Below are positions 23,243-31,342 of a stretch of DNA of 64,000 nucleotides, piece by piece. The notes beneath the pieces were generated by a model. That model was not told the DNA's origin, did no database searches, and saw nothing but the letters and a program-made list of their open reading frames with translations. Both the position numbers and the translations under genes were made by a program. Source of the stretch: Pseudomonas sihuiensis (GTDB lineage Bacteria > Pseudomonadota > Gammaproteobacteria > Pseudomonadales > Pseudomonadaceae). Numbering within the stretch: position 1 is the stretch's first letter; each line of letters starts with the position of its first letter. The stretch lies in the NCBI RefSeq assembly GCF_900106015.1, contig NZ_LT629797.1:2666001-2730000 (forward strand). Reading direction: 5' to 3'.

Positions 23243-25372
23243 TTACCAGCTGTAGCTCAGCTTGGCGGTAACCTCACGGCCCGGGTTGTAGTAATCAGCC
23301 GTACCGGAGCCGACCACATGCTGCTCATCCAGCAGATTGCTGACGTTCAGAGCCAGATCAGTGCCCTTGACGATGTTGTAGGTGAAGGCGGCGTCGAACA
23401 CTGTAGCGGCATCACTTTTATCGGTGTTGGCGGCGCCAAAATAGTATTCACCAATGTAACGGGCACCCAGGCCTACGCTCACCTTCGTGCCCGGCACACT
23501 GTAGTAGCTCCAGAGTGAAGCGCTATGCCGTGGAGTGACTTCAAATTCATTACCTTTGAGAGACGTACCATCCCACAGCGAGCCGCGAAGCACATCTGAC
23601 TTCATGTAGGAGTAACCACCCACCAAGCTCAGGTTCTCGGTCAACTCAGCCTTGGCTTCCAGATCCAGGCCTCGCACCCTTGTCTCACCAACCGTCTGCT
23701 GCTGAATACCTCCGCCAGGTACAACAACGGCAATGGAGACATTTTCCTGAGTCAAGTCATAGATAGCTGCGGAAAAGAGCGCGTTCATACCAGCAGGTGA
23801 ATATTTCGCGCCTACTTCATACTGCTTGCCGCGCTTCGGAGTGACGCCAATCTCGGGCGGAGAAACGGATTCCACCATGCTTACGTAGGTCGAAACCTCG
23901 TCAGTGACGATGAAGGTCAATGCGCCACGGTAAGACGTCTCAGAAAAACTATCGGAGGTTTTGACGGTGTTGAGCTTGTTGGTTTCAGCCAGGTCCATCG
24001 AATCGTTACGCACGCCTGCAGTGACGATAACGCGGTCGTAGAAGGACAGGTTCTGTTGCAGGAATACAGCCTTGGTCGTGTACTCCTGTTTGACGTGACG
24101 ATAGGGCGACAGTCCGCCTGGAGCACCACTGTAGACCGGATTGGCAATATCGATGGGCGTCACTCGGGCGTAGATAGAACTGGCGTCGGTCGTGGAATCG
24201 CCGTACTCGACTCCCATCATGGTGCTGCTATCGATATTTCCGAAACGAGCATCGTATTGCAGCATCAGATTACCGTTGACCTGCTCGGCGTCAGTATCGG
24301 TACCAAAAGCATCACGGTCGCGAAGCGTTCCCGTTCCTGTGCCACTCAGATACAGGTATGCAAAGTCATCCGTCAGCTCGCTGTACCGCAGGTTGCTGCG
24401 CAGGATGAAACCGTTGTCGAAATCGTGACTGAAACTACCACTGATATTGGTGCGTTCCACATCGTGGAAGTTGTAGCCAGGTTCACCGAAGAATTCATCG
24501 CGGTCATATTCCCTGTCTGTCGGGTAGCCGCCACTGTTGGGGGTACTCTTGGTCTTGAGGTGATCCACGACGAGCGTTGCTGAGGTATAGGCCGTCGGTG
24601 CCCACGTCAGGCCGCCCATGAGGAGCTGATTGTCGTCCTGAGAGTGATCGTACTCACGATCACTGTCCTGGAACTTGCCGGTGAAACGATAAGCCAAGGT
24701 CTTATCCGCATTCAGTACATCACCAACGTCGATGCCGGTTTCCTTGTGGTTGAAGGAACCGTAAGTGCCGTAGATCTGACCGAATTTCTCGAAGCGCGGC
24801 TTCTTGGTCACAAAGTTCACCGAACCACCCGGGTCAGCTGCGCCAAACAGCGTTGAGTTGGCGCCCCGCAGAATTTCAACGCGCTCGAAGGCGAACGGAT
24901 CTTCGCGAACACCACGCATGGAACTCAGTGTCAAACCATCGCGATAGGTGGTGGCCTGGAAACCACGAATCTTGAAGTAGTCGTTGCGGTCATCGCTGCC
25001 GTAGAAGTCGGTGATCACGCCTGGCGTGTATTGCAGGAGTTCTTCTGTGGTGTTGACGCTGCGCTGCTCGATTTCCTTCTGGGTCACCACGGAAACAGAG
25101 GCCGGGGTATTGAGGATGCTGGTGGCGACCTTGCCGCCGACCCAGAGCTCCTGGGCAACCACCGAACTGGCGTCATCACCTGCCGAGGCCTTGGCGTTGA
25201 CAATAATTGGCGCCAGGCGGAAGGGTTCATCCTCTTTGGCAGAGCTTGCCTCTTGCGCGTGAACGTATAGAGGCGCGGCAACCAGCGGCGTGCAAAACAG
25301 AGCAGCGCTGGTAACGCGCCGCCAGGGCGCTCGTGCATTGAGAACCCCGTTCTTACTATCGGTCATGCTCAT
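23243..25372 (-). CDS. TonB-dependent siderophore receptor
   Basis: This 709-residue outer-membrane receptor has a signal peptide ending YVHAQE and a TonB-box-like segment (APIIVNAKA). The plug domain (ATSILNTPASVSVV; ERVEILRGANSTLFGAADPGGSVNFVTKKP) leads into a barrel ending in the aromatic TAKLSYSW. The plug motifs are those of ferric-siderophore receptors. It lacks the N-terminal signalling domain of FpvA/FecA-type transducers, and no sigma/anti-sigma pair is adjacent. The siderophore cannot be named. A possible Fur site lies upstream. Confidence 0.93.
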   Translation of the reverse strand: MSMTDSKNGVLNARAPWRRVTSAALFCTPLVAAPLYVHAQEASSAKEDEPFRLAPIIVNAKASAGDDASSVVAQELWVGGKVATSILNTPASVSVVTQKEIEQRSVNTTEELLQYTPGVITDFYGSDDRNDYFKIRGFQATTYRDGLTLSSMRGVREDPFAFERVEILRGANSTLFGAADPGGSVNFVTKKPRFEKFGQIYGTYGSFNHKETGIDVGDVLNADKTLAYRFTGKFQDSDREYDHSQDDNQLLMGGLTWAPTAYTSATLVVDHLKTKSTPNSGGYPTDREYDRDEFFGEPGYNFHDVERTNISGSFSHDFDNGFILRSNLRYSELTDDFAYLYLSGTGTGTLRDRDAFGTDTDAEQVNGNLMLQYDARFGNIDSSTMMGVEYGDSTTDASSIYARVTPIDIANPVYSGAPGGLSPYRHVKQEYTTKAVFLQQNLSFYDRVIVTAGVRNDSMDLAETNKLNTVKTSDSFSETSYRGALTFIVTDEVSTYVSMVESVSPPEIGVTPKRGKQYEVGAKYSPAGMNALFSAAIYDLTQENVSIAVVVPGGGIQQQTVGETRVRGLDLEAKAELTENLSLVGGYSYMKSDVLRGSLWDGTSLKGNEFEVTPRHSASLWSYYSVPGTKVSVGLGARYIGEYYFGAANTDKSDAATVFDAAFTYNIVKGTDLALNVSNLLDEQHVVGSGTADYYNPGREVTAKLSYSW

Positions 25373-25887
25373 GGTCCTTATCGGTTAAGAGGCGTGTCAG
25401 CGGCCTTTCTATGTGGCGGTACCGCCTGGTTGGCGGCGGCAACATAGCAGAAAACACACATCAAAACGATAATGACTTACATATAGATTTACTGATCTCT
25501 TGTGATACCGAGCCCGTTATGCACCAGGCGCAATCCATCTCAATTACTTGTTCGGAGCACAGAGCGGTCTCGGACCACCTGCTAGATAGAGCGTGCAGCT
25601 ACACAGAGCATTCGTAAGTGCACCTTGATCTGGATGGCGAGCGTCATGGGCAGGGTTACGGGATATCTCTAGAAGCATCGAGGTACGAAGAACTGAGCCG
25701 TTTCCCACGCACGATCTGCCTGCGCCCCCTGTCACCTGCCGATTGAGCGACGACGGCTACTCCCAATTGCTGCGTTGTCTGAGCCCGAGCCTGTTCGTGC
25801 TTCTGGCGACTCTGTCTTTGCTTCAGGGCTGAAGCGCTCAGGCGTTTACGGGCGGATCACCCATCTACGCCGGAAAAATTTCCCTGC
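25373..25887. other. Intergenic stretch, no convincing gene
   Basis: This 515-base gap contains a Fur-like site near 25468. I see no ORF with a credible ribosome site or recognisable product in it. Confidence 0.5.
25468..25486 (-). promoter_or_regulatory. Possible Fur box upstream of siderophore receptor
   Basis: GATAATGACTTACATATAG matches 11 of 19 positions of the classic Fur consensus, including an intact GATAATGA half. It sits about 96 bases before the receptor start, a normal distance for iron repression. The right half is weak. Confidence 0.4.
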
Positions 25888-26514
25888 TCAGTCGCATTCA
25901 GGTACCTGAGCCATGGTCATGTCCCCACCGAAATTGGCAATGGGTCGCATGACCAGACGGCAGCCGTCCTCTACATCCTGGCCGGCCTGTGCCTCGAACG
26001 ATTCGCGTTTGACCCGGTAATCAAACGTCAGGGTGGTTCCGGCAGGCGCACCACCTTCTTCACGAGCCATCGTGACACGCACCTCCAGGCGCACCTCAGC
26101 CGGGCTGAAAGTGCCCGAAAAGAGAAAGGTACGCCCGTCGCTGATACCGCCACCGCTGACACGCCCGTCGGCTGCGATGCTCATCTGCACGTCATCCGGC
26201 TCGCTGCGCCAGCCTGCGTCGTCATAAATGCCGGGAATCGTCAGCTCGGTCTGCGTGGTGCTGTCCGGAACCTTGCCGCGTAACTGCAGGACCGCCTTGC
26301 CCGGTGCGCTGCGCTCCAGCAACACACTTCCCCCTCCGTAGTGCGTGACCGGTTTGCCGGAGGGAGGCGCCACCTTGAAGTCGACTCGACCTGTGTAAGG
26401 GCGCTCACCGAAGCGCTCGATCATGTCCTGAGCGAATCCGCAGGGCGCAAGGAACAACAGCAGCGCTGTCAGCAAAGTGCGTGAACACGAGACAGGTAGC
26501 GAGTTACCGGGCAT
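25888..26514 (-). CDS. Secreted protein of unknown function
   Basis: This 208-residue protein has a signal peptide (SRTLLTALLLFLAPCGFAQD). The mature part is predicted beta-rich (RPYTGRVDFKVAPPSGKPVTHYGGG; LRGKVPDSTTQTELTIPG). The family is not recognised. AAGGAAG precedes the ATG at 26514, which I prefer to an in-frame start 23 codons upstream. It is the last gene before the guaA remnant that marks the island boundary. Confidence 0.6.
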   Translation of the reverse strand: MPGNSLPVSCSRTLLTALLLFLAPCGFAQDMIERFGERPYTGRVDFKVAPPSGKPVTHYGGGSVLLERSAPGKAVLQLRGKVPDSTTQTELTIPGIYDDAGWRSEPDDVQMSIAADGRVSGGGISDGRTFLFSGTFSPAEVRLEVRVTMAREEGGAPAGTTLTFDYRVKRESFEAQAGQDVEDGCRLVMRPIANFGGDMTMAQVPECD

Positions 26515-26603
26515 GGAGGCTTCCTTTTTAACGAAATGAAAACCTAACCCTAGCCAAAGCTTTCTGCGGGCGACAGAAAACACGCCACATAAGGCCTAAA
26601 AAC

Positions 26604-26630
26604 AAAACCCCGGCACCAGGGCCGGGGTTT
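26604..26630. terminator. Terminator, probably the original guaA terminator
   Basis: AAAACCCCGGC pairs with GCCGGGGTTT around ACCAGG. It lies about 30 bases past the relict guaA stop codon on the minus strand, where the guaA terminator would be expected. Confidence 0.75.
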
Positions 26631-26658
26631 CGTCAGACGGGCGACGCCAGGATGGACA

Positions 26659-26673
26659 TCATTCCCACTCGAT
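26659..26673 (-). other. guaA 3'-end remnant, candidate att site
   Basis: On the minus strand ATCGAGTGGGAATGA encodes I-E-W-E-stop, the C-terminus of GMP synthetase. Further upstream codons (GGLLM) no longer match GuaA. Gene order predicts guaA just here, upstream of the multicopper oxidase. The guaA 3' end is a known integration site for genomic islands, so I read this as one island attachment half-site. The other half, beside intact guaA, would be beyond the window. Confidence 0.65.
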
Positions 26674-27082
26674 CATCAACAAGCCGCCCGAGCCCGCTTG
26701 GCTAAAGGGATTCGTTGTATTTGCAATGGAGCCCTACCGTCACTTTTACCGTCAATCGCGCAGAGCTTTTGCTGACGCGGGAGATAGATCGATTTGCGGG
26801 GCGACGGCTCTGGCGGCACCATCAATCAGCTCTCATATTATCCGTACCCTGCCCTCGAGACGAGCCCGAACATGCCGCCGCCGAATCAGAGGCCGAGGCG
26901 TTACCCGTCTTCAATCTCACCTACGCCACAGTAGGTTGCCATCGTGAAACCCTCGGGCTAGAGTGCGCCCGTCGTGGTCAATCCCACGGCCGGGTGTGGT
27001 AGCCCGATTCACACGAAGGCGCGGTTGCGTCATAAACGAGAGCAGGCCCTTCTCAGGATCTGCTGTTTTCTCGTGCATTTAT

Positions 27083-27159
27083 GGCGGGCCGTGTGAGGCA
27101 GGCTTCGGCCTGGCCGGCCTTCCTTCGTGGGTCGGTCTACCACCCTTGCACGGTCCGCC
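27083..27159 (+). ncRNA. Structured RNA, three-way junction (radC-motif-like?)
   Basis: The outer stem pairs GGCGGGCCGTG (27083-27093) with CACGGTCCGCC (27149-27159), 11 bp with one G-U. Inside are a UUCG-capped hairpin (CAGGC-TTCG-GCCTG, 27099-27112) and a second stem pairing GGCCGGCC (27112-27119) with GGTCGGTC (27130-27137), which has two G-U pairs. G-U pairs inside otherwise perfect stems suggest selection for RNA structure on the plus strand. It precedes small mobile-element genes, like the radC RNA motif found ahead of mobile-element genes. That family match is from memory only. Confidence 0.55.
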
Positions 27160-27298
27160 TCCATTCGTGTGGTAGCGAATGGCTGCGGCTCCTTAATCTC
27201 ACGAAGGAGCATAAGGAAAATGCGCTACCCCCTTTTTACCCGAGAGCTCCGCCTTGGGCTGCTGGTCTTGCTGTCCACCTCTGATCTGGAGGTGCGCC

Positions 27299-27568
27299 AT
27301 GGCTGAGTTCGAATCCTGCGTTGTACCTTTTCCGCTGCAGCGAAGCCCGCTGCATGAATCCGAACGCTCTCCCCACCCCTCTGAAGCTGCGGCTGAACTA
27401 CGCGGCGTAATGCTCAGCAATCTGCTGGATCAACTGGCTGAACCTGATGGGCTGCAGCCGGCAGATCTACGCGTACGGATCGCCGCCTATTCAGCCTTGG
27501 ATCTGCTGGACGAGATGGTGGTGCTCTATCGCCGCGCTCTCTCCGAAGTACGAGGAGGTGCCAGATGA
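27299..27568 (+). CDS. Small mobile-element protein of unknown function
   Basis: This 89-residue acidic, helix-rich protein contains SNLLDQLAEPDGLQPADLRVRI. GGAGGTG lies 6 bases before the ATG, and its stop overlaps the next start (ATGA), which argues that it is real. No family was recognised. Genes of this kind are common in integrative elements of pseudomonads. It follows the structured RNA by 140 bases. Confidence 0.6.
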   Translation: MAEFESCVVPFPLQRSPLHESERSPHPSEAAAELRGVMLSNLLDQLAEPDGLQPADLRVRIAAYSALDLLDEMVVLYRRALSEVRGGAR

Positions 27569-27825
27569 GCAAGGGCGTTATGACGTGCCTGCCACCTCAC
27601 GATGGCCACCCAGGTGTCGAAATCATCTGGGCTGCCGACTGCAGGGAAGCGTTCAACCAAGGCGTGAAGCTAGCCCAGACCTGGCTCGACAACGCCCGCA
27701 GCGGCTGGCTCTGGGCAGTCATGATCGCCGAGCGCGACTTACTACCATGTGCAATAGAGCGGAGAGCCTTTGAAGTGGGCTTCCTCAGCCGCGTCCACCA
27801 GCGCATATGTTCACCCAGGTGCTGA
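27565..27825 (+). CDS. Small mobile-element protein, coupled to previous gene
   Basis: This 86-residue protein (MSKGVMTCLPPHDGHPGVEIIW) overlaps the preceding gene by 4 bases (ATGA) and has GGAGGTG upstream of its ATG. It has four cysteines, not in a recognisable finger spacing. Function unknown. Coupling indicates that it works with the preceding protein. Confidence 0.55.
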   Translation: MSKGVMTCLPPHDGHPGVEIIWAADCREAFNQGVKLAQTWLDNARSGWLWAVMIAERDLLPCAIERRAFEVGFLSRVHQRICSPRC

Positions 27826-28342
27826 GGCGAGCCAGCCCCCCTTTCCTTCCAGCTGTAAGCGGATGTTCGTGAGCCGGCCCCGCCGGCTCTCGCTAACCGT
27901 AACATTCCGGCAAATTTTGGGGACTCCTCCATAACGCGGGCACCCTAGAACAGGCCGAAAGCGGCCAATAGCGGACTGTTAGGGCCGATTCAGTCCTAGT
28001 GAATGACGGCCTATTTGATGACCTGCTCGGCTGGCTCTATGAGGGCTTTGTTACTGCCTCGCCAACGCACCGATTCGATGTTCTCTGCGTCGGCGCTCAT
28101 ACCGGCTCTGTCAGCCTTACCAGGAAGGTCGCAAACGCAAATCGCAAGTGGATCAGGCGACTACCAGATCAAGCAACCTGACTGCTTGCCGTCGTCGCGA
28201 GCGGAACCTTATTTTTTAGTAGCGAATCTTTGATGTAAGCATGCTACGACCGCCCACCAGCATGCGGAAACTATGTTGTTCGGTCATTGATGGCAAAGTA
28301 GTATCAATCTGCACACCAAACCGATCTAAATGGACTTGATGC
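27826..28342. other. Intergenic region of island, no clear gene
   Basis: This 517-base stretch holds a GC hairpin near 27870 and, at 27953-27976, the motif GGCCAATAGCGGAC. That motif resembles a sequence recurring at the IS elements to the right (44678, 46297, 46331, 49920). A 60-codon ORF starting near 28000 has no support. Confidence 0.4.
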
Positions 28343-28600
28343 ATGGAAAACACCACCGATAGGGACGCGCGCGCCCGCCATCGTCATGCGAACATTTCGC
28401 CCTTCCTGGCAAGTGCCAGCACACTTCGTACAGGCGAAGACCAACTACCTGGGTATTACTGCGAGCAGCAGCAGATGTGGGTAGTCGACACCGAGCAAGG
28501 CGTTCTACCCATCATCAATGAGCAGGCGCTCTCGCAGCTGAAAACGAAGACTCGTGCAGATGGCGAAGAGGATGACGAGCACACCGGTGGAAAACACTGA
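28343..28600 (+). CDS. Small mobile-element protein of unknown function
   Basis: This 85-residue hydrophilic protein (MENTTDRDARARHRHANISP) has a compact middle with GYYCEQQQMWVVDTEQGVLP and an acidic tail. It has no strong ribosome site. It ends within 3 bases of the junction with a truncated acyl-CoA synthetase, so this stop marks a recombination boundary. It may be a genuine element gene or a leftover. Moderate confidence only. Confidence 0.45.
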   Translation: MENTTDRDARARHRHANISPFLASASTLRTGEDQLPGYYCEQQQMWVVDTEQGVLPIINEQALSQLKTKTRADGEEDDEHTGGKH

Positions 28601-28602
28601 CG

Positions 28603-28965
28603 TGGTACAGAACCGGCGACATTGGCCGTCTGGACGAACAGGGCTTCCTCTACGTGGTGGATCGCTTAAAGGACATGATCATCAGCGGTGGCGAAAACAT
28701 CTATCCCGCAGAACTGGAGGCGGTGATCGCGTCGCTGCCCGGCGTGGCCGAGGTTGCCGTGGTGGGCAAGGCCGACGAGCGCTGGGGCGAGGTGCCGATC
28801 GCATTTGTGGTCGCGACCCAACCAGGCGCTACCGACGAGGCCTCGATTGTCGAGGCATGCCGCCAGCGATTGGCGGGCTTCAAATGCGTGAAGTCTGTGC
28901 ACATGCTTGAGGCCCTGCCCCGCAGCTCTGTGGGCAAGGTGTTGAAAAGACAGTTGCTTGCCTGA
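28603..28965 (+). pseudogene. Acyl-CoA synthetase, C-terminal fragment
   Basis: Reading in frame from 28603 gives WYRTGDIGRLDEQGFLYVVD, then DRLKDMIISGGENIYPAELE and a C-terminal lysine motif SSVGKVLKRQLLA. This is the last 120 or so residues of an AMP-forming acyl-CoA synthetase. The adenylation core is missing. The sequence begins abruptly after the stop of an unrelated small ORF, showing truncation at the left edge of the catabolic segment. It could be read from an internal ATG at 28654 but would be inactive. Confidence 0.85.
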
Positions 28966-29074
28966 GCTTCTTAGGTGTTGTTGCACAGGAGCGGCACAGG
29001 CGGATCGAGGATGTCGATCCGTTTCAGGTATTCAGCCACCCCGCTCGCCCGGTTAGCGAGCGGGACCCGCAACG

Positions 29075-30160
29075 TTACTGCTTCGGAAACTCCGCAGCGA
29101 TGCCCTGGACGTAGTAGTCCATACCTGCCAGATCCGCATTGCTGGCCGTGGCTCCTGGCGCAATTCTGACCTTGCCGGATTGGTCGGCAACCGGGCCATC
29201 GAAGGGGTGGAACGTGCCGCTCTTGATCGAGGCAATGATCTGCTGCGCCTCGGCCTTAAATTCAGCGGGAACGATATCGCTGATCGGCATGGTCAGGGCG
29301 TCATCGGCCAGCCCACCCCAGTAGTCAGCCGATTTCCAAGTGCCGTTCAGTACAGACTCAGTAGTGCGGATGTAGAACGGCGCCCAGTTGTATTCGATGG
29401 AGGTAATTACCGACTTGGGGCCGAAGCTGGCCATGTTGGAGGCATAGCCCACCGAGTACACCCCGCGGCGCTCGGCTGCCTGAATCGGTGCTGGGCTGGC
29501 GGTGTGCTGGAAGATCACATCGGCGCCCTGGTCGATAAGCGTGTTGGTGGCGTCGGATTCCTTGCCGGGATCGAACCAGGTGTTCAGCCACACCACTTTA
29601 ACCACCGCCCCTGGGTTGTACTTGTTCAACGCGACCTGAATAGCATTGATGTCGCGGATAACCTCAGGAATCGGAAAGGACGCGACATAACCGACGGTCT
29701 TGCTCTTGGTCATTTTCGCGGCCAGGTAGCCGGCCACGTAGCGCCCTTCGTACGAGGTCGACAGGTAGGTGCCGAGGTTCGTGCTGCGCTTGTAGCCAGT
29801 GGCGTGTTCGAACGCGGTCTTGGGGAATTGCTTGGCCACGTTGGCCATCGGGTTCATGTAGCCAAACGAGGTGCCGAAGATCAGGTCGTAGCCGCTTTTT
29901 GCCATGTTGCGGATCACCCGTTCGGAGTCCGCGCCATCGGCAACGTTTTCGACGTAGGTGGTCTGGACTTTCTCGCCCAGCGCCTGCTCCAACGCCTTAC
30001 GGCCCTGCTCGTGTTGATATGTCCAACCGTGGTCGCCAATCGGACCGGTGTAGACGAAGCCGACCTTGAGCGGCTCGTCGGCGTATGCGGTGATGGCTGC
30101 TGCCAGACCGATACCACTCAATAACCCTGCCAGTACTTTCCTGAATCCAGGCATGTTCAT
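29075..30160 (-). CDS. BMP-family (nucleoside/purine) binding protein
   Basis: This 361-residue periplasmic protein has a signal peptide ending ITAYADEP and the BMP/PnrA fold (KVGFVYTGPIGDHGWTYQHEQGRKAL; GTSFGYMNP; DVIFQHTASPAP). BMP proteins deliver nucleosides or purines to ABC importers. No ABC permease or ATPase gene is nearby, so it is an orphan here. ATG 30160 has GGGGAG upstream. It follows the 2OG-oxygenase gene in the same direction by about 90 bases, consistent with a role in purine-like substrate capture. Confidence 0.88.
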   Translation of the reverse strand: MNMPGFRKVLAGLLSGIGLAAAITAYADEPLKVGFVYTGPIGDHGWTYQHEQGRKALEQALGEKVQTTYVENVADGADSERVIRNMAKSGYDLIFGTSFGYMNPMANVAKQFPKTAFEHATGYKRSTNLGTYLSTSYEGRYVAGYLAAKMTKSKTVGYVASFPIPEVIRDINAIQVALNKYNPGAVVKVVWLNTWFDPGKESDATNTLIDQGADVIFQHTASPAPIQAAERRGVYSVGYASNMASFGPKSVITSIEYNWAPFYIRTTESVLNGTWKSADYWGGLADDALTMPISDIVPAEFKAEAQQIIASIKSGTFHPFDGPVADQSGKVRIAPGATASNADLAGMDYYVQGIAAEFPKQ

Positions 30161-30249
30161 GCGCGTATTGCTCCCCATACGTTATTGGTTAGGCGGTTAG
30201 CCCGGGATAAAGGCAGGCATTGAAACAGGCTCCGTCTGCGCGGCTGTGA

Positions 30250-31245
30250 TCACATCGAATAGGTTTTGCGGAACATGTTTTTGTAGTGGTCTTCGACGCT
30301 GATGACCGGGTACTTGGGTGACTCGCCGGGTGCCAGGCAGGCCTGGATGCAGGCGATTTCGTGGGCGATGTTGCCGGAGTAGAAATAAGGCACCGAATAG
30401 CGCTCGTTACCCGAGACATTGACCACGCGGTGCAGGGTCGATTTGTACAAATCGTTGGTCCAGCGCGCGATCAGATCGCCGAGGTTGACCACGTAGGCCT
30501 CGGGAACCGGTGTGGCCCAGATCCAGCCATTGCGCTCCTGATCCCACACCTGCAACCCGGCGTTTTCATCCTGCAACAGCAGAGTCAGGCCACCCCAGTC
30601 GGTATGCGCACCACAGCCCTTCTCGCCCGGTGCCGCAGTGGTCGGCTGCGGTGGGTAATGCAGCAGGCGCAGCGTGGTCATGGCGTCCTCGCAGAACGCG
30701 GCAAAGTGCTGCTCCGGCAGGCCCAGCGACAGAGCCACGCCCTGCATCAGCAGGCGAGCCACTGACTCCAGTTCCCGCTGGTAGGCCTCCATGGTTTGGC
30801 GAAACTCGGGGAGGTCTGCCGGCCACAGGTTCGGCCCCTGATTGAATTTGCCAGCCAGCACATCGGGATGATCCAGCGGCTTGTCCTGGCCGATGTAAAA
30901 GCCTTCTTTGACGTCCGGTGGCGCGCCGGCTTCGAGCACCTGATTACGCAACGGTTCGTAGCCCCGATTGGCCATGGAGAGTGACTTGTCGACCTTGCGC
31001 TTTTCTTCGGGCGGCAGAGCAAACAGCGTGGCCGCCTGGTCGATCACCTGCTGCTGCAAAGCTGCCGGTACACCATGACCGATGACGTAGAAAAAACCTT
31101 TGTCACGACAGGCCTGGCCGATTTGCTGACTGACCCGGGTGCGTTCGATCAGTGATGCCGAGCGCAGGCCCGAGATGTCGATAACTGGAAGCGTGGTGGC
31201 CTGCGAGGCCTCCAGAGGTGACGGTGCGAGTTGGGCGTGTGCCAT
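30250..31245 (-). CDS. 2-oxoglutarate/Fe(II) oxygenase (IPNS-like), copy 1
   Basis: This 331-residue protein belongs to the isopenicillin-N-synthase-like non-haem iron oxygenases. Iron ligands are His214 and Asp216 (CGAHTDWGG) and His272 (STLHRVVN); the 2-oxoglutarate anchor is Arg282 (ERYSVPYF). It starts at ATG 31245 with TAGGAG upstream. Relatives include thymine 7-hydroxylase, which oxidises pyrimidine methyl groups. A second copy (38258-39247) lies at the far end of the ndm genes. The substrate is unknown; the context suggests an N- or C-methylated purine. Confidence 0.85.
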   Translation of the reverse strand: MAHAQLAPSPLEASQATTLPVIDISGLRSASLIERTRVSQQIGQACRDKGFFYVIGHGVPAALQQQVIDQAATLFALPPEEKRKVDKSLSMANRGYEPLRNQVLEAGAPPDVKEGFYIGQDKPLDHPDVLAGKFNQGPNLWPADLPEFRQTMEAYQRELESVARLLMQGVALSLGLPEQHFAAFCEDAMTTLRLLHYPPQPTTAAPGEKGCGAHTDWGGLTLLLQDENAGLQVWDQERNGWIWATPVPEAYVVNLGDLIARWTNDLYKSTLHRVVNVSGNERYSVPYFYSGNIAHEIACIQACLAPGESPKYPVISVEDHYKNMFRKTYSM

Positions 31246-31342
31246 GTGAGCGACTCCTACTTGAATGGGCCGGAGTGTTATCTGCTCAGGCAGAGCGCGG
31301 AAAGCATCGAATATCGCCAGGCCTGATGCCTTTTTGGCAGCG

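Noticed and set aside
25544..25735. A 63-codon minus-strand frame upstream of the siderophore receptor
   Set aside because: No ribosome site, no recognisable product and overlap with the likely regulatory region.
26600..27000. A tRNA gene at the island boundary
   Set aside because: No cloverleaf or CCA-type end was found; the boundary sequence is explained by the guaA 3' end.
27999..28181. A 60-codon frame in the island gap
   Set aside because: No ribosome site or family and not coupled to neighbours.
28343..28965. A fusion of the small island ORF with the acyl-CoA synthetase fragment
   Set aside because: The small ORF has its own stop at 28600 and the synthetase frame differs, so no fusion protein is made.
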